NCBI GenBank assembly: GCA_022844125.1
Contig: JALHMI010000001.1
Location: 370,581-434,580 of the forward strand
From: Pirellulales bacterium
GTDB taxonomy: Bacteria > Planctomycetota > Planctomycetia > Pirellulales > PALSA-1355
Length of the DNA stretch: 64,000 bases
Reading direction: 5' to 3'
Shown: positions 9,965 to 20,287 of the stretch, in pieces
Position numbering within the stretch: position 1 is the stretch's first letter
How the letters are laid out: the number at the start of each line of letters is the position of its first letter
The notes under the pieces: generated by a model
Told to the model about the DNA's origin: nothing
Database searches by the model: none
Seen by the model: the letters and a program-made list of their open reading frames with translations, nothing else
Position numbers and translations under genes: made by a program

Positions 9965-10237
9965 TTACTTCTTGCCGCCCTTGCCGCCGTGTCCGCGGAA
10001 GGTTCGCGTGGGAGCGAACTCACCCAGCTTGTGCCCCACCATGTCTTCGGTGACGAACACCTTGATATGCAACTTGCCGTTGTGAACCATGAAAGTGTGG
10101 CCGACGAACTCCGGCACGATCGTGCAGGCGCGGGCCCAGGTCTTGATCGGTTCTTTGCGGCCGTCGCTGGTCATCCGCTCGACCTTGGCGAACAGCTTCG
10201 GATTGACGAACGGACCTTTCTTTAACGATCTTCCCAT
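9965..10237 (-). CDS. rpsS: 30S ribosomal protein S19
   Basis: A 90-residue protein of the 30S head that contacts the A-site finger and 5S region. The start [15 protein letters not shown] and [18 protein letters not shown] are diagnostic. It follows rplB by about 53 bp. Confidence 0.98.
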   Translation of the reverse strand: MGRSLKKGPFVNPKLFAKVERMTSDGRKEPIKTWARACTIVPEFVGHTFMVHNGKLHIKVFVTEDMVGHKLGEFAPTRTFRGHGGKGGKK

Positions 10238-10290
10238 GACAACTGCCTGTACTTGCGGATGGTTCTTTCGCGGACGCGTGAATCTCTGGT

Positions 10291-11148
10291 TTACTTAATC
10301 TTCAACTGGCCATAGCGACGCGAGCGGCGGCGACGCACGATCGCGGCATTCGACGGCTTGCGACGCTTGCGGGTCGAACCGCCCTTGGCCGGCTTGCCCT
10401 CGGGGCTCACGGGGTTGCGGCCGCCCTTGGTGCGACCTTCACCACCACCGTGTGGATGGTCCGTCGGGTTCATCGCCGTACCGCGAACGTGCGGGCGAAT
10501 TCCCTTCCAACGATTACGGCCGGCCTTGCCGATTACAATCGCGTCGTGTTCCGAGTTGCCGATCGCGCCGACCGTGGCCCGACAGGCCGCCGGCACGCGA
10601 CGAATTTCACCGCTCGGCAAGTTGATCTGCGCCCAGTCGGCCTCGCGAGCTGCCAGCGTCGCGCTGGTGCCGGCCGAACGGCAGAGCACGCCACCGCGAC
10701 CGGGCTGCAACTCGACGTTGTGAATCGCCATGCCCAGCGGGATGCTCTTCAGCGGCAGGGCATTGCCCACCGTCGGCGGAGCATCGGGGCCACTCATGAT
10801 CTCATCGCCCCGACTCAGGCCGGCCGGCGCCAGGATGTAGCGCTTCTCGCCGTCCACATAGTGGAGCAGGGCAATCCGAGCACTGCGATTCGGATCGTAC
10901 TCAATACTGAACACCTTCGCCGGAACACCGTCCTTGTTTCGACGGAAGTCAATCAAGCGATAGCGCTGCTTGTGACCGCCGCCGCGATGCCGGGCAGTAA
11001 TCTTGCCCTGGTTGTTACGACCGCCGGTCTTCTTTTTCGGAACGAGCAGACTCTTCTGCGGCTTCGCACCCTTGGTCAGGTCTGCGAAATCGCTGACCGT
11101 CGCGCCGCGGCGGCCCGGAGTCGTCGGTTTGTATCGTCGAATACCCAT
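10291..11148 (-). CDS. rplB: 50S ribosomal protein L2
   Basis: A 285-residue core 23S rRNA-binding protein at the subunit interface, near the peptidyl transferase centre. The C-terminal motif [18 protein letters not shown] includes the conserved histidine region, and [20 protein letters not shown] is seen near the N-terminus. The ATG is at 11146-11148. Confidence 0.98.
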   Translation of the reverse strand: MGIRRYKPTTPGRRGATVSDFADLTKGAKPQKSLLVPKKKTGGRNNQGKITARHRGGGHKQRYRLIDFRRNKDGVPAKVFSIEYDPNRSARIALLHYVDGEKRYILAPAGLSRGDEIMSGPDAPPTVGNALPLKSIPLGMAIHNVELQPGRGGVLCRSAGTSATLAAREADWAQINLPSGEIRRVPAACRATVGAIGNSEHDAIVIGKAGRNRWKGIRPHVRGTAMNPTDHPHGGGEGRTKGGRNPVSPEGKPAKGGSTRKRRKPSNAAIVRRRRSRRYGQLKIK

Positions 11149-11251
11149 TGCTGACCCGTCTTTCCTTCAAGCGGCCTGGGCGACTTCGGCCCCCGCCACT
11201 CGCTTGCTTGTACCGCCGGCCTTCACAGCCAACGCAACGCAGTACCGTCGA

Positions 11252-11566
11252 TTAAAAGAAGTCGATCCGATCTTCGCTGTGCAGCTTGACGATTGCCTTC
11301 TTCCAGTCGCGCGTCTGGCCAGAGCTGAACCGCGTGCGACGCGGCTTGCCCTTGCGATTCTGCGTGTGCACGCGCAGCACCCGCACATTGAACAACTGCT
11401 CGACAGCCTTGCGCACGTCGTCCTTGGTCGCCAGGCGGCTGACTTCGAACGCATAGGCGTTGTAACGCGTCGAGCGATGCATGCCCTTCTCAGTGACCAG
11501 CGGACGCATGATCACCTGGTGAGGCGCCAGAAGCGGTTCGCTGGTTGTGGTGGTATCGGTGGACAT
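11252..11566 (-). CDS. rplW: 50S ribosomal protein L23
   Basis: A 104-residue protein at the exit of the polypeptide tunnel, the docking site for trigger factor and SRP. The stretch IMRPLVTEKGMHRSTRYNAY is the family signature, and VRVLRVHTQNRKGKPRR follows. It has a Thr/Ser-rich N-terminal tail (MSTDTTTTSEP). It lies between rplD and rplB. Confidence 0.96.
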   Translation of the reverse strand: MSTDTTTTSEPLLAPHQVIMRPLVTEKGMHRSTRYNAYAFEVSRLATKDDVRKAVEQLFNVRVLRVHTQNRKGKPRRTRFSSGQTRDWKKAIVKLHSEDRIDFF

Positions 11567-11598
11567 ATCCGCTGAATTCCTGCCGCTAATTCCTGGTA

Positions 11599-12270
11599 CT
11601 ACTTCTTCGCCGCCTTCGCGTCAGCCTTCTCGCCGCCCGACTTTTCGCCGGCAGCAGACCGCACCGCCTCAATGGCAGCCTTGGTCATCAGCACGCGACT
11701 GGGCTGCAAAAGCACGAGGGCATTCAACCCGCCGACCGGCGAGATCGAAACCCGCTCGATATTGCGAACACTCTTGTACACATTCACGTCATGAGCCGCG
11801 GTCGCCACCAGCAATCGCTTGCCAGTGAGATTCAGGGCCTTGATGATCGTGGCCATATCCTTGGTCTTGGGCGCGTCGAACTTCAGGTCGTCGATCAGCG
11901 TCACTTCGCCGTCTCGCAACTTGGCGGCCAGGGCCATCCGCGTCGCAAGCTGCAGCGCCTTGCGCGGCAGGCGATAGACCCAATCTCGCGGACGCTTGGC
12001 AAAGATGTGACCGCCGCCGACCCGAATACCGCTCCGCCGCGAACCGGCACGAGCATTGCCCGTGCCCTTCTGGCGATACATTTTCTTGGTCGAGCCGGCG
12101 ACTTCAGCGCGGCTCTTGGTCCGCGCGGTGCCAAGCCGCAGATTCGACTGATACATGACCACGGCATCGTGCAACAACTGCTTATTGATGCGCGGAGCGA
12201 GGTCCGTGGGGTCAATGTCGTAACTCCCCACCGACTTTCCGCTACGGTCATAAACGGTCAAACTTGCCAT
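11599..12270 (-). CDS. rplD: 50S ribosomal protein L4
   Basis: A 223-residue protein whose loop reaches the exit tunnel (KKMYRQKGTGNARAGSRRSG). The ATG at 12268-12270 gives MASLTVYDRSGKSVG. The C-terminus is Lys/Ala-rich. In E. coli L4 represses the S10 operon by transcription attenuation and translation inhibition in the leader. The hairpin and terminator structure upstream of rpsJ (13531-13608) makes a similar role possible here. Confidence 0.96.
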   Translation of the reverse strand: MASLTVYDRSGKSVGSYDIDPTDLAPRINKQLLHDAVVMYQSNLRLGTARTKSRAEVAGSTKKMYRQKGTGNARAGSRRSGIRVGGGHIFAKRPRDWVYRLPRKALQLATRMALAAKLRDGEVTLIDDLKFDAPKTKDMATIIKALNLTGKRLLVATAAHDVNVYKSVRNIERVSISPVGGLNALVLLQPSRVLMTKAAIEAVRSAAGEKSGGEKADAKAAKK

Positions 12271-12335
12271 CGCTGCATTTCCCTGACTGGTCCACGCGAT
12301 TCGTCGGCCTGGCGGCTCGACCATCGCCTAGCCGC

Positions 12336-13022
12336 TTACAACTTGTTGGTTTCCTTGATCATCACGTAGCCGCCACGCGGCCCAGGCACGGCACCCCGCA
12401 CGAGCAGCAGATTCTTCTCGGCATCGACACCCACCACCATGATATTTCGCATCGTGGAGCGCTCGTTGCCGTAGCGACCAGCCATCCGGCGACCCTTAGG
12501 CACGTGGCCCGGGAACTGGCTCTGGCCGATCGAACCGGCGTGACGATGCACCTTCTTGACGCCGTGCGTGGCCCGCTGCCCATGGAAGTTGTGCCGCACC
12601 ATGACGCCCGCGGTGCCGCGACCTTTGGTGGTGCCGACAATATCGACTCGCTTTACTTCAGCGAACTGGGTGACATCGAGCGTCTGGCCGACTTCGACGC
12701 CATCGGCGGCGCCGCGGAATTCGCGAATGAACCGCTGGGGCTCGCACCCCGCCTTCGAGAGAGGCTCGCCGCCGGACTTGGCCCGGGCCTTCGAGCGTTT
12801 GCTGTCGAGCTTGGCAACATGACCACGAACACTGCGAGCGGCGAGTCGGCGGGGCATGTCGCCGAAGCCCACCTGGACGGCTTCATAGCCATCGCGGTCC
12901 TTCGTGCGAACCTGCAACACATGGCAGGGACCGGCTTCAATCACGGTCACCGGCACCACGTTGCCGCTGTCATCAAACAATTGAGTCATCCCGACCTTGC
13001 GGCCGAGCAATCCTATAGCCAT
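12336..13022 (-). CDS. rplC: 50S ribosomal protein L3
   Basis: A 228-residue early-assembly protein near the peptidyl transferase centre. GLLGRKVGMTQLFDDSG is the N-terminal signature, and the central loop has RHNFHGQRATHGVKK and GSIGQSQFPGHVPKGRRMAG. The ATG is at 13020-13022. It is the second gene of the S10 operon. Confidence 0.98.
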   Translation of the reverse strand: MAIGLLGRKVGMTQLFDDSGNVVPVTVIEAGPCHVLQVRTKDRDGYEAVQVGFGDMPRRLAARSVRGHVAKLDSKRSKARAKSGGEPLSKAGCEPQRFIREFRGAADGVEVGQTLDVTQFAEVKRVDIVGTTKGRGTAGVMVRHNFHGQRATHGVKKVHRHAGSIGQSQFPGHVPKGRRMAGRYGNERSTMRNIMVVGVDAEKNLLLVRGAVPGPRGGYVMIKETNKL

Positions 13023-13179
13023 CGCAGTGATTTCCTATGGTCTGTTGCCGGCAAGTAGTCGGAGCCGAGGTCGGCCACGCTTTACCCGCCGAGCTTCCAG
13101 GGCATAGAAGCCTTCTGAAAGTTGCCTGAGCGGCCTGAAAATCGAAGACCGCCAGTGTTACATATCCGCCCGATAATTT

Positions 13180-13509
13180 CTAGTGCCGGCTCGAAGCCTT
13201 GATCTTGATATCCACGCCTGCCGGCAAACTCAGCTTATTAAGAGCCTCGATCGTCTTGGCCGTGGCCTGCACGATGTCGATCAGCCGCTTGTGCGTGCGG
13301 ATCTCGAACTGCTGGCGGGCCTTGCGATCGATATGGGGACTCGACAACACGGTGTATCGCTCGATCCGCGTCGGCAGCGGAATCGGCCCATGCACCTCGC
13401 TATTGGTGCGCTTGGCCGTGTCCACGATTTCCGCGGCGCTCTGATCGAGCACCGAGTGATCGTAGGCTTCCATCCGGATGCGAATGATTTCTTGCGTGTG
13501 ACCAGCCAC
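13180..13509 (-). CDS. rpsJ: 30S ribosomal protein S10 (NusE)
   Basis: A 109-residue protein of the 30S head that, as NusE, also joins antitermination complexes with NusB and NusG. The signature is [20 protein letters not shown], followed by [14 protein letters not shown] chose GTG at 13507-13509 ([17 protein letters not shown]), with GGGAG eight bases upstream. An in-frame extension to 13599 runs through the leader terminator hairpin and is not plausible. It is the first gene of the S10 operon. Confidence 0.95.
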   Translation of the reverse strand: MAGHTQEIIRIRMEAYDHSVLDQSAAEIVDTAKRTNSEVHGPIPLPTRIERYTVLSSPHIDRKARQQFEIRTHKRLIDIVQATAKTIEALNKLSLPAGVDIKIKASSRH

Positions 13510-13530
13510 CAAACAAACTCCCGTCTCGTA

Positions 13531-13560
13531 TAAAAAGGCCCTCGAAGCTGCCGAGGGCCC
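13531..13560 (-). terminator. Intrinsic-terminator hairpin in the S10 leader (attenuator candidate)
   Basis: On the minus strand CGAGGGCC and GGCCCTCG arms form a perfect 8-bp stem (13537-13544 with 13552-13559) with a 7-nt loop, followed at once by five U and then AU. The structure sits between the S10 promoter (13615-13643) and the rpsJ start (13507-13509), only about 22 nt before the start codon. The U-run lies on the leader side only. An upstream hairpin with GTTTCC/GGAAAC ends (about 13568-13608) precedes it. Confidence 0.8.
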
Positions 13561-13614
13561 TAGAGCATTGTTTCCAGCCCACCGCTGGCCTTTGGCCAAC
13601 TGGGGAAACCTCGA

Positions 13615-13643
13615 ATATTACGAATTGCAGGCAAGGGTGTCAA
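13615..13643 (-). promoter_or_regulatory. S10 operon promoter
   Basis: On the minus strand TTGACA (13638-13643) and TAATAT (13615-13620) are separated by exactly 17 bp, close to the sigma-70 consensus. The predicted start is near 13608, giving a leader of about 100 nt. That leader holds two hairpins, the second being an intrinsic terminator. The region between rpsJ and vapB (13510-13838) contains no gene. Confidence 0.85.
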
Positions 13644-13778
13644 CCGCTTTTGCAAACCCGTGACCAAGTCCCCAACCTTTTTCGTTACTTGACGTTAAAG
13701 CGGCCGGATTGCGGGAGATTTGCGGCCGCGATTTACCCCTCCCCAGAGACCACGGGCCGCAGCCGGGCAACAACCCGC

Positions 13779-13807
13779 TTGCCGGCCCCCTCTTATGACT
13801 GTAGACT
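13779..13807 (+). promoter_or_regulatory. Probable vapBC promoter
   Basis: TTGCCG (13779-13784) is followed after 17 bp by TAGACT (13802-13807), each a 4/6 match to consensus. The -10 element overlaps the first of two palindromes at 13804-13822, so repressor binding there would block transcription. Confidence 0.5.
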
Positions 13808-13822
13808 AGTCTAAGACTAGTC
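13804..13822 (+). promoter_or_regulatory. Twin palindromic operator of vapBC
   Basis: The self-complementary octamer GACTAGTC occurs at 13804-13811 and again at 13815-13822. The copies are 11 bp apart centre to centre, one helical turn. They overlap the likely -10 and transcription start of vapBC. Paired palindromes of this kind are typical targets for autoregulation by antitoxin-toxin complexes. Confidence 0.7.
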
Positions 13823-13838
13823 GAAATTGGAGCCGACC

Positions 13839-14111
13839 ATGGCCACCCTACCTAAGCCCTCGGAAGCGAAGAAAACCGTCGGCGCATACGAAGCAAAGAC
13901 GCACTTCTCGCAGCTGCTCGATCGCGCGGCCGCCGGCGAAGAGATCACGATCACCAAGCACGGCCACCCCGTGGCGAAGCTGGTGCCGATTCAACCTGGC
14001 AAGACCGTCGAATCTCGTCGAGCGGCGATTGAGAAGTGGAAGGAGCGTTCGAAGGGGCTATCGCTGGGTGGATTGAAGATTCGCGACCTGATTGAGGAAG
14101 GCCGGCGATGA
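13839..14111 (+). CDS. vapB: Antitoxin, Phd/YefM family
   Basis: A 90-residue antitoxin. The N-terminal DNA-binding domain has the Phd/YefM pattern VGAYEAKTHFSQLLDRAAAG followed by ITITKHGHPVAKLVPI. The C-terminal part (IEKWKERSKGLSLGGLKIRDLIEEGRR) is the expected toxin-wrapping region. I use the ATG at 13839; a TTG four codons upstream is less likely. It overlaps vapC by 4 bp, which fits coupled translation of antitoxin and toxin. It should neutralise VapC and repress its own promoter. Confidence 0.9.
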   Translation: MATLPKPSEAKKTVGAYEAKTHFSQLLDRAAAGEEITITKHGHPVAKLVPIQPGKTVESRRAAIEKWKERSKGLSLGGLKIRDLIEEGRR

Positions 14112-14527
14112 CTTCTCCGTTCATCGCAGACGCCTCGATCACGCTGGCCTGGTGCTTCCTGGACGAGGCAACTCCGTCCACCAAGAGACTGTTTGAGCAA
14201 GCCGCCGATCTCTCGATCCTGGTTCCGGATTTCTGGCAGTTGGAGATTGCCAACGCCCTGTATGTCGCAGAACGAAAGGGCCGCATTGACATTGCCAGAT
14301 CGCAGGACTTCCTCGAACTCTTGGCGAGCCTTGAAATCCAATATGATGCCCAAGGCCTTCCGCGGGCCTTCGAGTATCTGTTGCCACTTTCGCGTACGCA
14401 CGGTTTAACCGCGTACGATGCCACGTACCTCGATCTTGCCCTGCGCACCGAATTGCCGCTGGCCACGCTCGACGATCCGCTGCGAAAAGCGGCCAAGAAA
14501 GCAGGCGTCACACTGCTGGGCAAATGA
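14108..14527 (+). CDS. vapC: PIN-domain ribonuclease toxin VapC
   Basis: A 139-residue PIN-domain protein. The acidic catalytic residues are all visible: Asp8 (IADAS), Glu46 (QLEIANAL), Asp104 (TAYDATYLDLA) and Asp122/123. VapC toxins cleave RNA, often initiator tRNA or 23S rRNA, and are held inactive by the partner antitoxin. The cassette lies opposite to and between fusA and rpsJ; its stop codon is 28 bp from the fusA stop codon, so the two genes converge. All catalytic residues are intact, so it is probably functional. Confidence 0.93.
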   Translation: MTSPFIADASITLAWCFLDEATPSTKRLFEQAADLSILVPDFWQLEIANALYVAERKGRIDIARSQDFLELLASLEIQYDAQGLPRAFEYLLPLSRTHGLTAYDATYLDLALRTELPLATLDDPLRKAAKKAGVTLLGK

Positions 14528-14554
14528 CGATTCGACTGTCGGCGATCGCGGGCG

Positions 14555-16627
<2,073 letters not shown>

Positions 16628-16824
16628 GAAATATGCGTCCCGAAAAGTGCGGCGCGAATCGCGCTGAGATGCGTCCGTGCGCCGGCGCGGCCTGAAATCG
16701 CCGCAACTGGTCTCTTGTTCGCCGTTCGCCCCTATTGTTCCCGAGTCGCCTGCGCAGAGCAACGCCGCGCGGCTTCGGGAGGTTTCCCAAGGCGGCACGG
16801 CGTGCGAATTTCTGCGGCAGAAAG

Positions 16825-17295
16825 CTACCAGGCGAAGTGGGCGAAAGCCTTGTTCGCGTCGGCCATGCGGTGCACGTTTTCGCGACGGCTGATCGCTGTG
16901 CCCTCACGCTTGTACGCGGCGACCAGCTCTTCGGCCAGCTTCTCGTGCGTGGCCTTGCCTTTGCGCTCGCGAACGGCCATCAGAATCCAGCGGATGGCGA
17001 GCGATTGCTGACGCTGGCGATTCACCTGCATCGGCACCTGGTAAGCGGCACCACCGACGCGCTTCGAGCGAACTTCGATGGCCGGCTTGACGTTCTCGAC
17101 GGCCTGCGTGAAGACCTCGATCGGCTCGGCATCGCCAATCTTCTTGCCGATGATTTCCAGCGCGTCGTAGAACACCTTTTGCGCGGTAGCCTTCTTACCG
17201 TCGTACATCAGGCAATTGACGAACTTGCTGGCCAGCATCGAGTCATGCCGGGGATCCGGCGCTAGTTGCTTGCGGCTGGCGGTGATGCGACCCAT
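16825..17295 (-). CDS. rpsG: 30S ribosomal protein S7
   Basis: A 156-residue primary 16S rRNA-binding protein of the 30S head, near the E site. The signature [24 protein letters not shown] is split by normal positions, and the C-terminal [25 protein letters not shown] is typical. In E. coli S7 represses the str operon from the rpsL-rpsG spacer. The spacer here (about 72 bp) is short and no equivalent structure was identified. Confidence 0.97.
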   Translation of the reverse strand: MGRITASRKQLAPDPRHDSMLASKFVNCLMYDGKKATAQKVFYDALEIIGKKIGDAEPIEVFTQAVENVKPAIEVRSKRVGGAAYQVPMQVNRQRQQSLAIRWILMAVRERKGKATHEKLAEELVAAYKREGTAISRRENVHRMADANKAFAHFAW

Positions 17296-17367
17296 GGCTT
17301 ACTTGCTTCCGTCTACTGGTTTTGGCTGACTTGGTTGTTCGATGGAGTGCTGTCGGACGTCGTAAAA

Positions 17368-17736
17368 CTACGACTTCTTGGCACCGTACAGGCTGCGCGA
17401 CTGCTTACGGCCGCTGACGCCCAGCGTGTCGAGCGCACCGCGGACAATGTGGTAACGCACGCCCGGCAGATCGCGAACGCGACCGCCACGCACGAGCACA
17501 ATCGAGTGCTCCTGCAGGGTGTGACCTTCGCCCGGAATGTATACGGTCACTTCCTTGCCGTTCGAGAGCCGCACGCGGGCGATCTTCCGCATGGCCGAGT
17601 TCGGCTTCTTGGGGGTCATGGTCTTGACCTGCAAGCACACGCCCCGGCGCTGCGGGCACTTGTCGAGCACGGGCGACTTGCTGAATTTCCGCGGGGCCTT
17701 GCGGCGCTTCCGCACAAGTTGGTTGATCGTCGGCAT
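17368..17736 (-). CDS. rpsL: 30S ribosomal protein S12
   Basis: A 122-residue decoding-centre protein and the classical streptomycin-resistance locus. [17 protein letters not shown] starts it, and [14 protein letters not shown] carries the lysine whose change gives resistance in other bacteria; it is wild-type here. The loop [19 protein letters not shown] is conserved. First gene of the str operon, about 48 nt downstream of the predicted transcription start. Confidence 0.98.
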   Translation of the reverse strand: MPTINQLVRKRRKAPRKFSKSPVLDKCPQRRGVCLQVKTMTPKKPNSAMRKIARVRLSNGKEVTVYIPGEGHTLQEHSIVLVRGGRVRDLPGVRYHIVRGALDTLGVSGRKQSRSLYGAKKS

Positions 17737-17778
17737 TTAAGGACCGTTTATTCCACTACTGGCCAGGACTTTAAGGAT

Positions 17779-17818
17779 GGTGAATCCTCCAATTTAGCGA
17801 TTCACCGGAAGGTGTCAA
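17779..17818 (-). promoter_or_regulatory. str operon promoter with an overlapping palindrome
   Basis: On the minus strand TTGACA (17813-17818), a 16-bp spacer and TAAATT (17791-17796) form a good sigma-70 type promoter for rpsL-rpsG-fusA. A perfect inverted repeat, GGTGAATC at 17779-17786 and GATTCACC at 17799-17806, brackets the -10 element and the likely start site near 17784. This could be an operator or, in the RNA, only half a hairpin, because the upstream arm lies in the promoter spacer. Confidence 0.75.
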
Positions 17819-17889
17819 GCGGGGCTTTTGGTCGTTGTAGGCCTCAAAAAGGGGCTTGGAATCTCCGGTTGCGAAGGCCGAGGGGCCCC

Positions 17890-18405
17890 CTAGACGCTCA
17901 CAGTCACTTGGCGACAACTCTGTGCATAGCCCAGCGCTCGCTTAACGGTTGGAGGAATCCGGCTGCTCGCTATGGCAAAGGCCAGCTCGATCAGCCCTCG
18001 CTCGCCGTATCGCTGGCGCAGCGTCTCGCGCAGGTCCCCTTCGTCGCCAGCGGAGGTGACGATCGAACGCGTAAAGTGGTACACGTCGACGAGTTCCGGA
18101 GGGAACAGATCTAGACTGCCGTCCAGCACCGCCTGAATGAGGTCGCGATCGACGCCGCTCTGTCGAGCCTGGTTGACGCCAATCTGCAAGCAAGGACCGC
18201 AGTCCTCGTACTGCAAGGTAGCAATCAGAGCCGTGAACCACGCTTCCTTTGGTAACACCTTGCGACTATTGGCCAGCGGCATGATCGCCGCGAACCGGAA
18301 GAAGGCTGTCGGAGAGACATCCAGAACATGGCGGATGTAGTCGATCGATACGCCAAGCTTCTTTTCTTCGGCATCGAGCTTTCGGCGGATGAACCAGCGA
18401 AGCAT
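17890..18405 (-). CDS. Carboxymuconolactone decarboxylase/AhpD-like protein
   Basis: A 171-residue, mostly helical protein. The segment YEDCGPCLQIGVNQA carries the E-x-CGPC redox pair typical of the AhpD/CMD-like fold, although the histidine often found after the second Cys is absent. Members reduce peroxidase partners or act as decarboxylases, so the substrate is unknown. The ATG at 18403-18405 (MLRWFIRRKLDAEEKKLG) is better than an extension to 18495. It lies between the Tm-1-like gene and the str promoter on the same strand, so it may be co-transcribed with the former. Confidence 0.75.
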   Translation of the reverse strand: MLRWFIRRKLDAEEKKLGVSIDYIRHVLDVSPTAFFRFAAIMPLANSRKVLPKEAWFTALIATLQYEDCGPCLQIGVNQARQSGVDRDLIQAVLDGSLDLFPPELVDVYHFTRSIVTSAGDEGDLRETLRQRYGERGLIELAFAIASSRIPPTVKRALGYAQSCRQVTVSV

Positions 18406-18497
18406 GGCAAACCTCGAGCGATACTTGAAGTCGCGGGACTTGTTCCTGCAAATTCTAGCGGCGCAAGTCCCCGGTCCACAAACATGGATCCGCAACT

Positions 18498-19736
18498 CTA
18501 GAGCAGATTCTGACGCGAACCGATCAGCGCAAGCAGCTTCTCGGCGGCGGCCGTGGCGAATTCGGGATCGTTAATGTGCTGGGGAAGCTCGACAAGTTCG
18601 ATGTTACCTCGATGCTGGCGAACCGCATCAAATAACACCTCGCGAGCTGCCGGATCGTCAAACGGCTGCCCGGGGCGGTCGATGGCCGAAACGCCAGCCA
18701 GCGGTAGCAGGATTGCAGTCGGGCCGGTTGCTGCCGCGGCTTTCGTGGCCAGGTCGCGGCCGATGCGGGCGTTCTCCTCTGGCGTCGTCCGGACCAGCGT
18801 CACGTTCGGATTATGCTGATAGATCAGCCGCTCGCGGAACTCGACCGGCAGTGTATCGACGGCGTGAAAGTTGATCATGTCCGTCGCGCCCACCGAGATT
18901 ACCTGGGGGATGCCCTTCCGGCCGGCAGCCGTCAACCGATGCGGACCGGCCGAAAGCACGCCGCCGCAGAGCTCATCGACCAGTTCGGTGGTCGTGATGT
19001 CCAGCACACCGGCAATCGCGCCGTCATCGATCAGCGACTCCATCGCCTCGCCGCCACTCCCCGTGGCATGGAACACGAGCACTTCGTAGCCGGCCGCTTC
19101 CAGAATCGCCCGGGCGCGCTCGACGCAGGGCGTGGTCACGCCAAACATCGTGGCTGCAACGATCGGCTTGTCGTCGCGCTCCTGCCGAGCGGCCGCGGCC
19201 CGCACCATGCCGGCCATCGCGCCAGCCGCGTTCGTAAACACCGCCCGGCTGATCCGATTCAAACCCGAGATGTCGACGATCGGGTTGAACATGGCGATGT
19301 CCTTATGGCGCACGAATGGGCGAGTGTTGCCCGAGGCCATTGTGCTGACCATTACCTTCGGCACACCCAAGGGCAGGGCCCGCATCGCCGTGGTGCCGAT
19401 CGTGGTGCCGGCCGAACCGCCGATGGCCAACACGCCGGACACAAGTCCGCGTGCATGATGCTCGCACACCAGACTGGCGGCGCCTGCTGCCGCCCAGGTG
19501 ACTGCCTCGCCCCGATCAGCTCGGCTTTGAATTTGTTCCAGCGAGGTTCCCGCCTGACGAAAAACATCCTCGCGCGAGATGTCCGCAAGAATCGCGGGTG
19601 CACCGAGTGAGCCGACGTCGACCAAGCGCACCGGCACGCCGGCTTCGGTGATCCTGTCGCGCAGGAACGCGGCTTCGGCGCCTTTGGTGTCGAGCGTGGC
19701 CAGAAGGTAAACGGCGGGCATCGTTTCGTACTTCAT
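18498..19736 (-). CDS. Tm-1-like ATP-binding domain protein (UPF0261)
   Basis: A 412-residue protein of the UPF0261/Tm-1-like family. Features include the start VYLLATLDTKGAEAAFLRD, the glycine-rich GVLAIGGSAGTTIGTTAMR stretch of the nucleotide-binding N-terminal half, and the C-terminal TIM-barrel-like half (HATGSGGEAMESLIDDG, DITTTELVDELCGG). Plant Tm-1 inhibits tomato mosaic virus replication, but the bacterial function is unknown. I use ATG 19734-19736; another ATG at 19719-19721 is possible and neither has a clear ribosome-binding site. Confidence 0.8.
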   Translation of the reverse strand: MKYETMPAVYLLATLDTKGAEAAFLRDRITEAGVPVRLVDVGSLGAPAILADISREDVFRQAGTSLEQIQSRADRGEAVTWAAAGAASLVCEHHARGLVSGVLAIGGSAGTTIGTTAMRALPLGVPKVMVSTMASGNTRPFVRHKDIAMFNPIVDISGLNRISRAVFTNAAGAMAGMVRAAAARQERDDKPIVAATMFGVTTPCVERARAILEAAGYEVLVFHATGSGGEAMESLIDDGAIAGVLDITTTELVDELCGGVLSAGPHRLTAAGRKGIPQVISVGATDMINFHAVDTLPVEFRERLIYQHNPNVTLVRTTPEENARIGRDLATKAAAATGPTAILLPLAGVSAIDRPGQPFDDPAAREVLFDAVRQHRGNIELVELPQHINDPEFATAAAEKLLALIGSRQNLL

Positions 19737-19870
19737 GACGTGCGAAGCGGCTCGTTCCGCTGGCAAGGGGTCTCGGGGCGGCTTTTGAGTCTGGCAGCAT
19801 AGCGGATATCCCCAGGGTCAGGAAAATCCAGGGCAATCCAATGCCATCGGGCGTTAAACTGACGGCTCGG

Positions 19871-20218
19871 ATGGCGACTACGCCAAAGCCTCACAACTTG
19901 GGCAACCACGTGGCCGAGAATCCCTACGAAAGCACGCAGCGGAATCGCGGCCGTCTGTCGCAAGGCCGTTCTCCGGCCACGAACATTTTGCGGTCGATGC
20001 TTTTCGGCGCGAGCACCATCTCGCTGATGTTTGCGCTCCTGATGCTGGGAATGATCCGCCTCGGCGATCGAGGCCCACTCGAGCGCTATTCGCCGGCCTC
20101 GCTGCTGGGCGGAGCCGCAGCGTTCGGGGCCACGGTCGGTGTCGTGGTGGGCGCGATCGCAGGCGTCAGTCGGTGGTGGGTCAGTCGAGTCTTCTTCGAC
20201 AAGTACCTCGACGAATGA
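19871..20218 (+). CDS. Small two-pass membrane protein with an NPYES motif
   Basis: Encodes about 115 residues, with hydrophobic segments at roughly residues 42-62 (MLFGASTISLMFALLMLGMI) and 77-100 (GGAAAFGATVGVVVGAIAG). The N-terminal AENPYEST motif resembles the NPY-x-S signature that starts many small planctomycetal membrane proteins. This favours a GTG start at 19910 giving 102 residues. ATG 19871 and ATG 19841 are also in frame; none has a strong ribosome-binding site. It converges with rpoC, whose terminator hairpin begins at its stop codon. The function is unknown. Confidence 0.55.
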   Translation: MATTPKPHNLGNHVAENPYESTQRNRGRLSQGRSPATNILRSMLFGASTISLMFALLMLGMIRLGDRGPLERYSPASLLGGAAAFGATVGVVVGAIAGVSRWWVSRVFFDKYLDE

Positions 20219-20253
20219 AAAACGCGGCCCGACTGAAACCAGCCGGGCCGCGT
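20217..20253 (-). terminator. Intrinsic terminator after rpoC
   Basis: Arms CGCGGCCCG (20223-20231) and CGGGCCGCG (20244-20252) form a 9-bp GC-only stem with a 12-nt loop. On the minus strand the stem is followed by five U. It lies about 35 nt past the rpoC stop codon and ends the tuf-to-rpoC transcription unit. Confidence 0.9.
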
Positions 20254-20287
20254 GTGTTCAACTACCAGACGTTGTTGCCAGCAGCAA

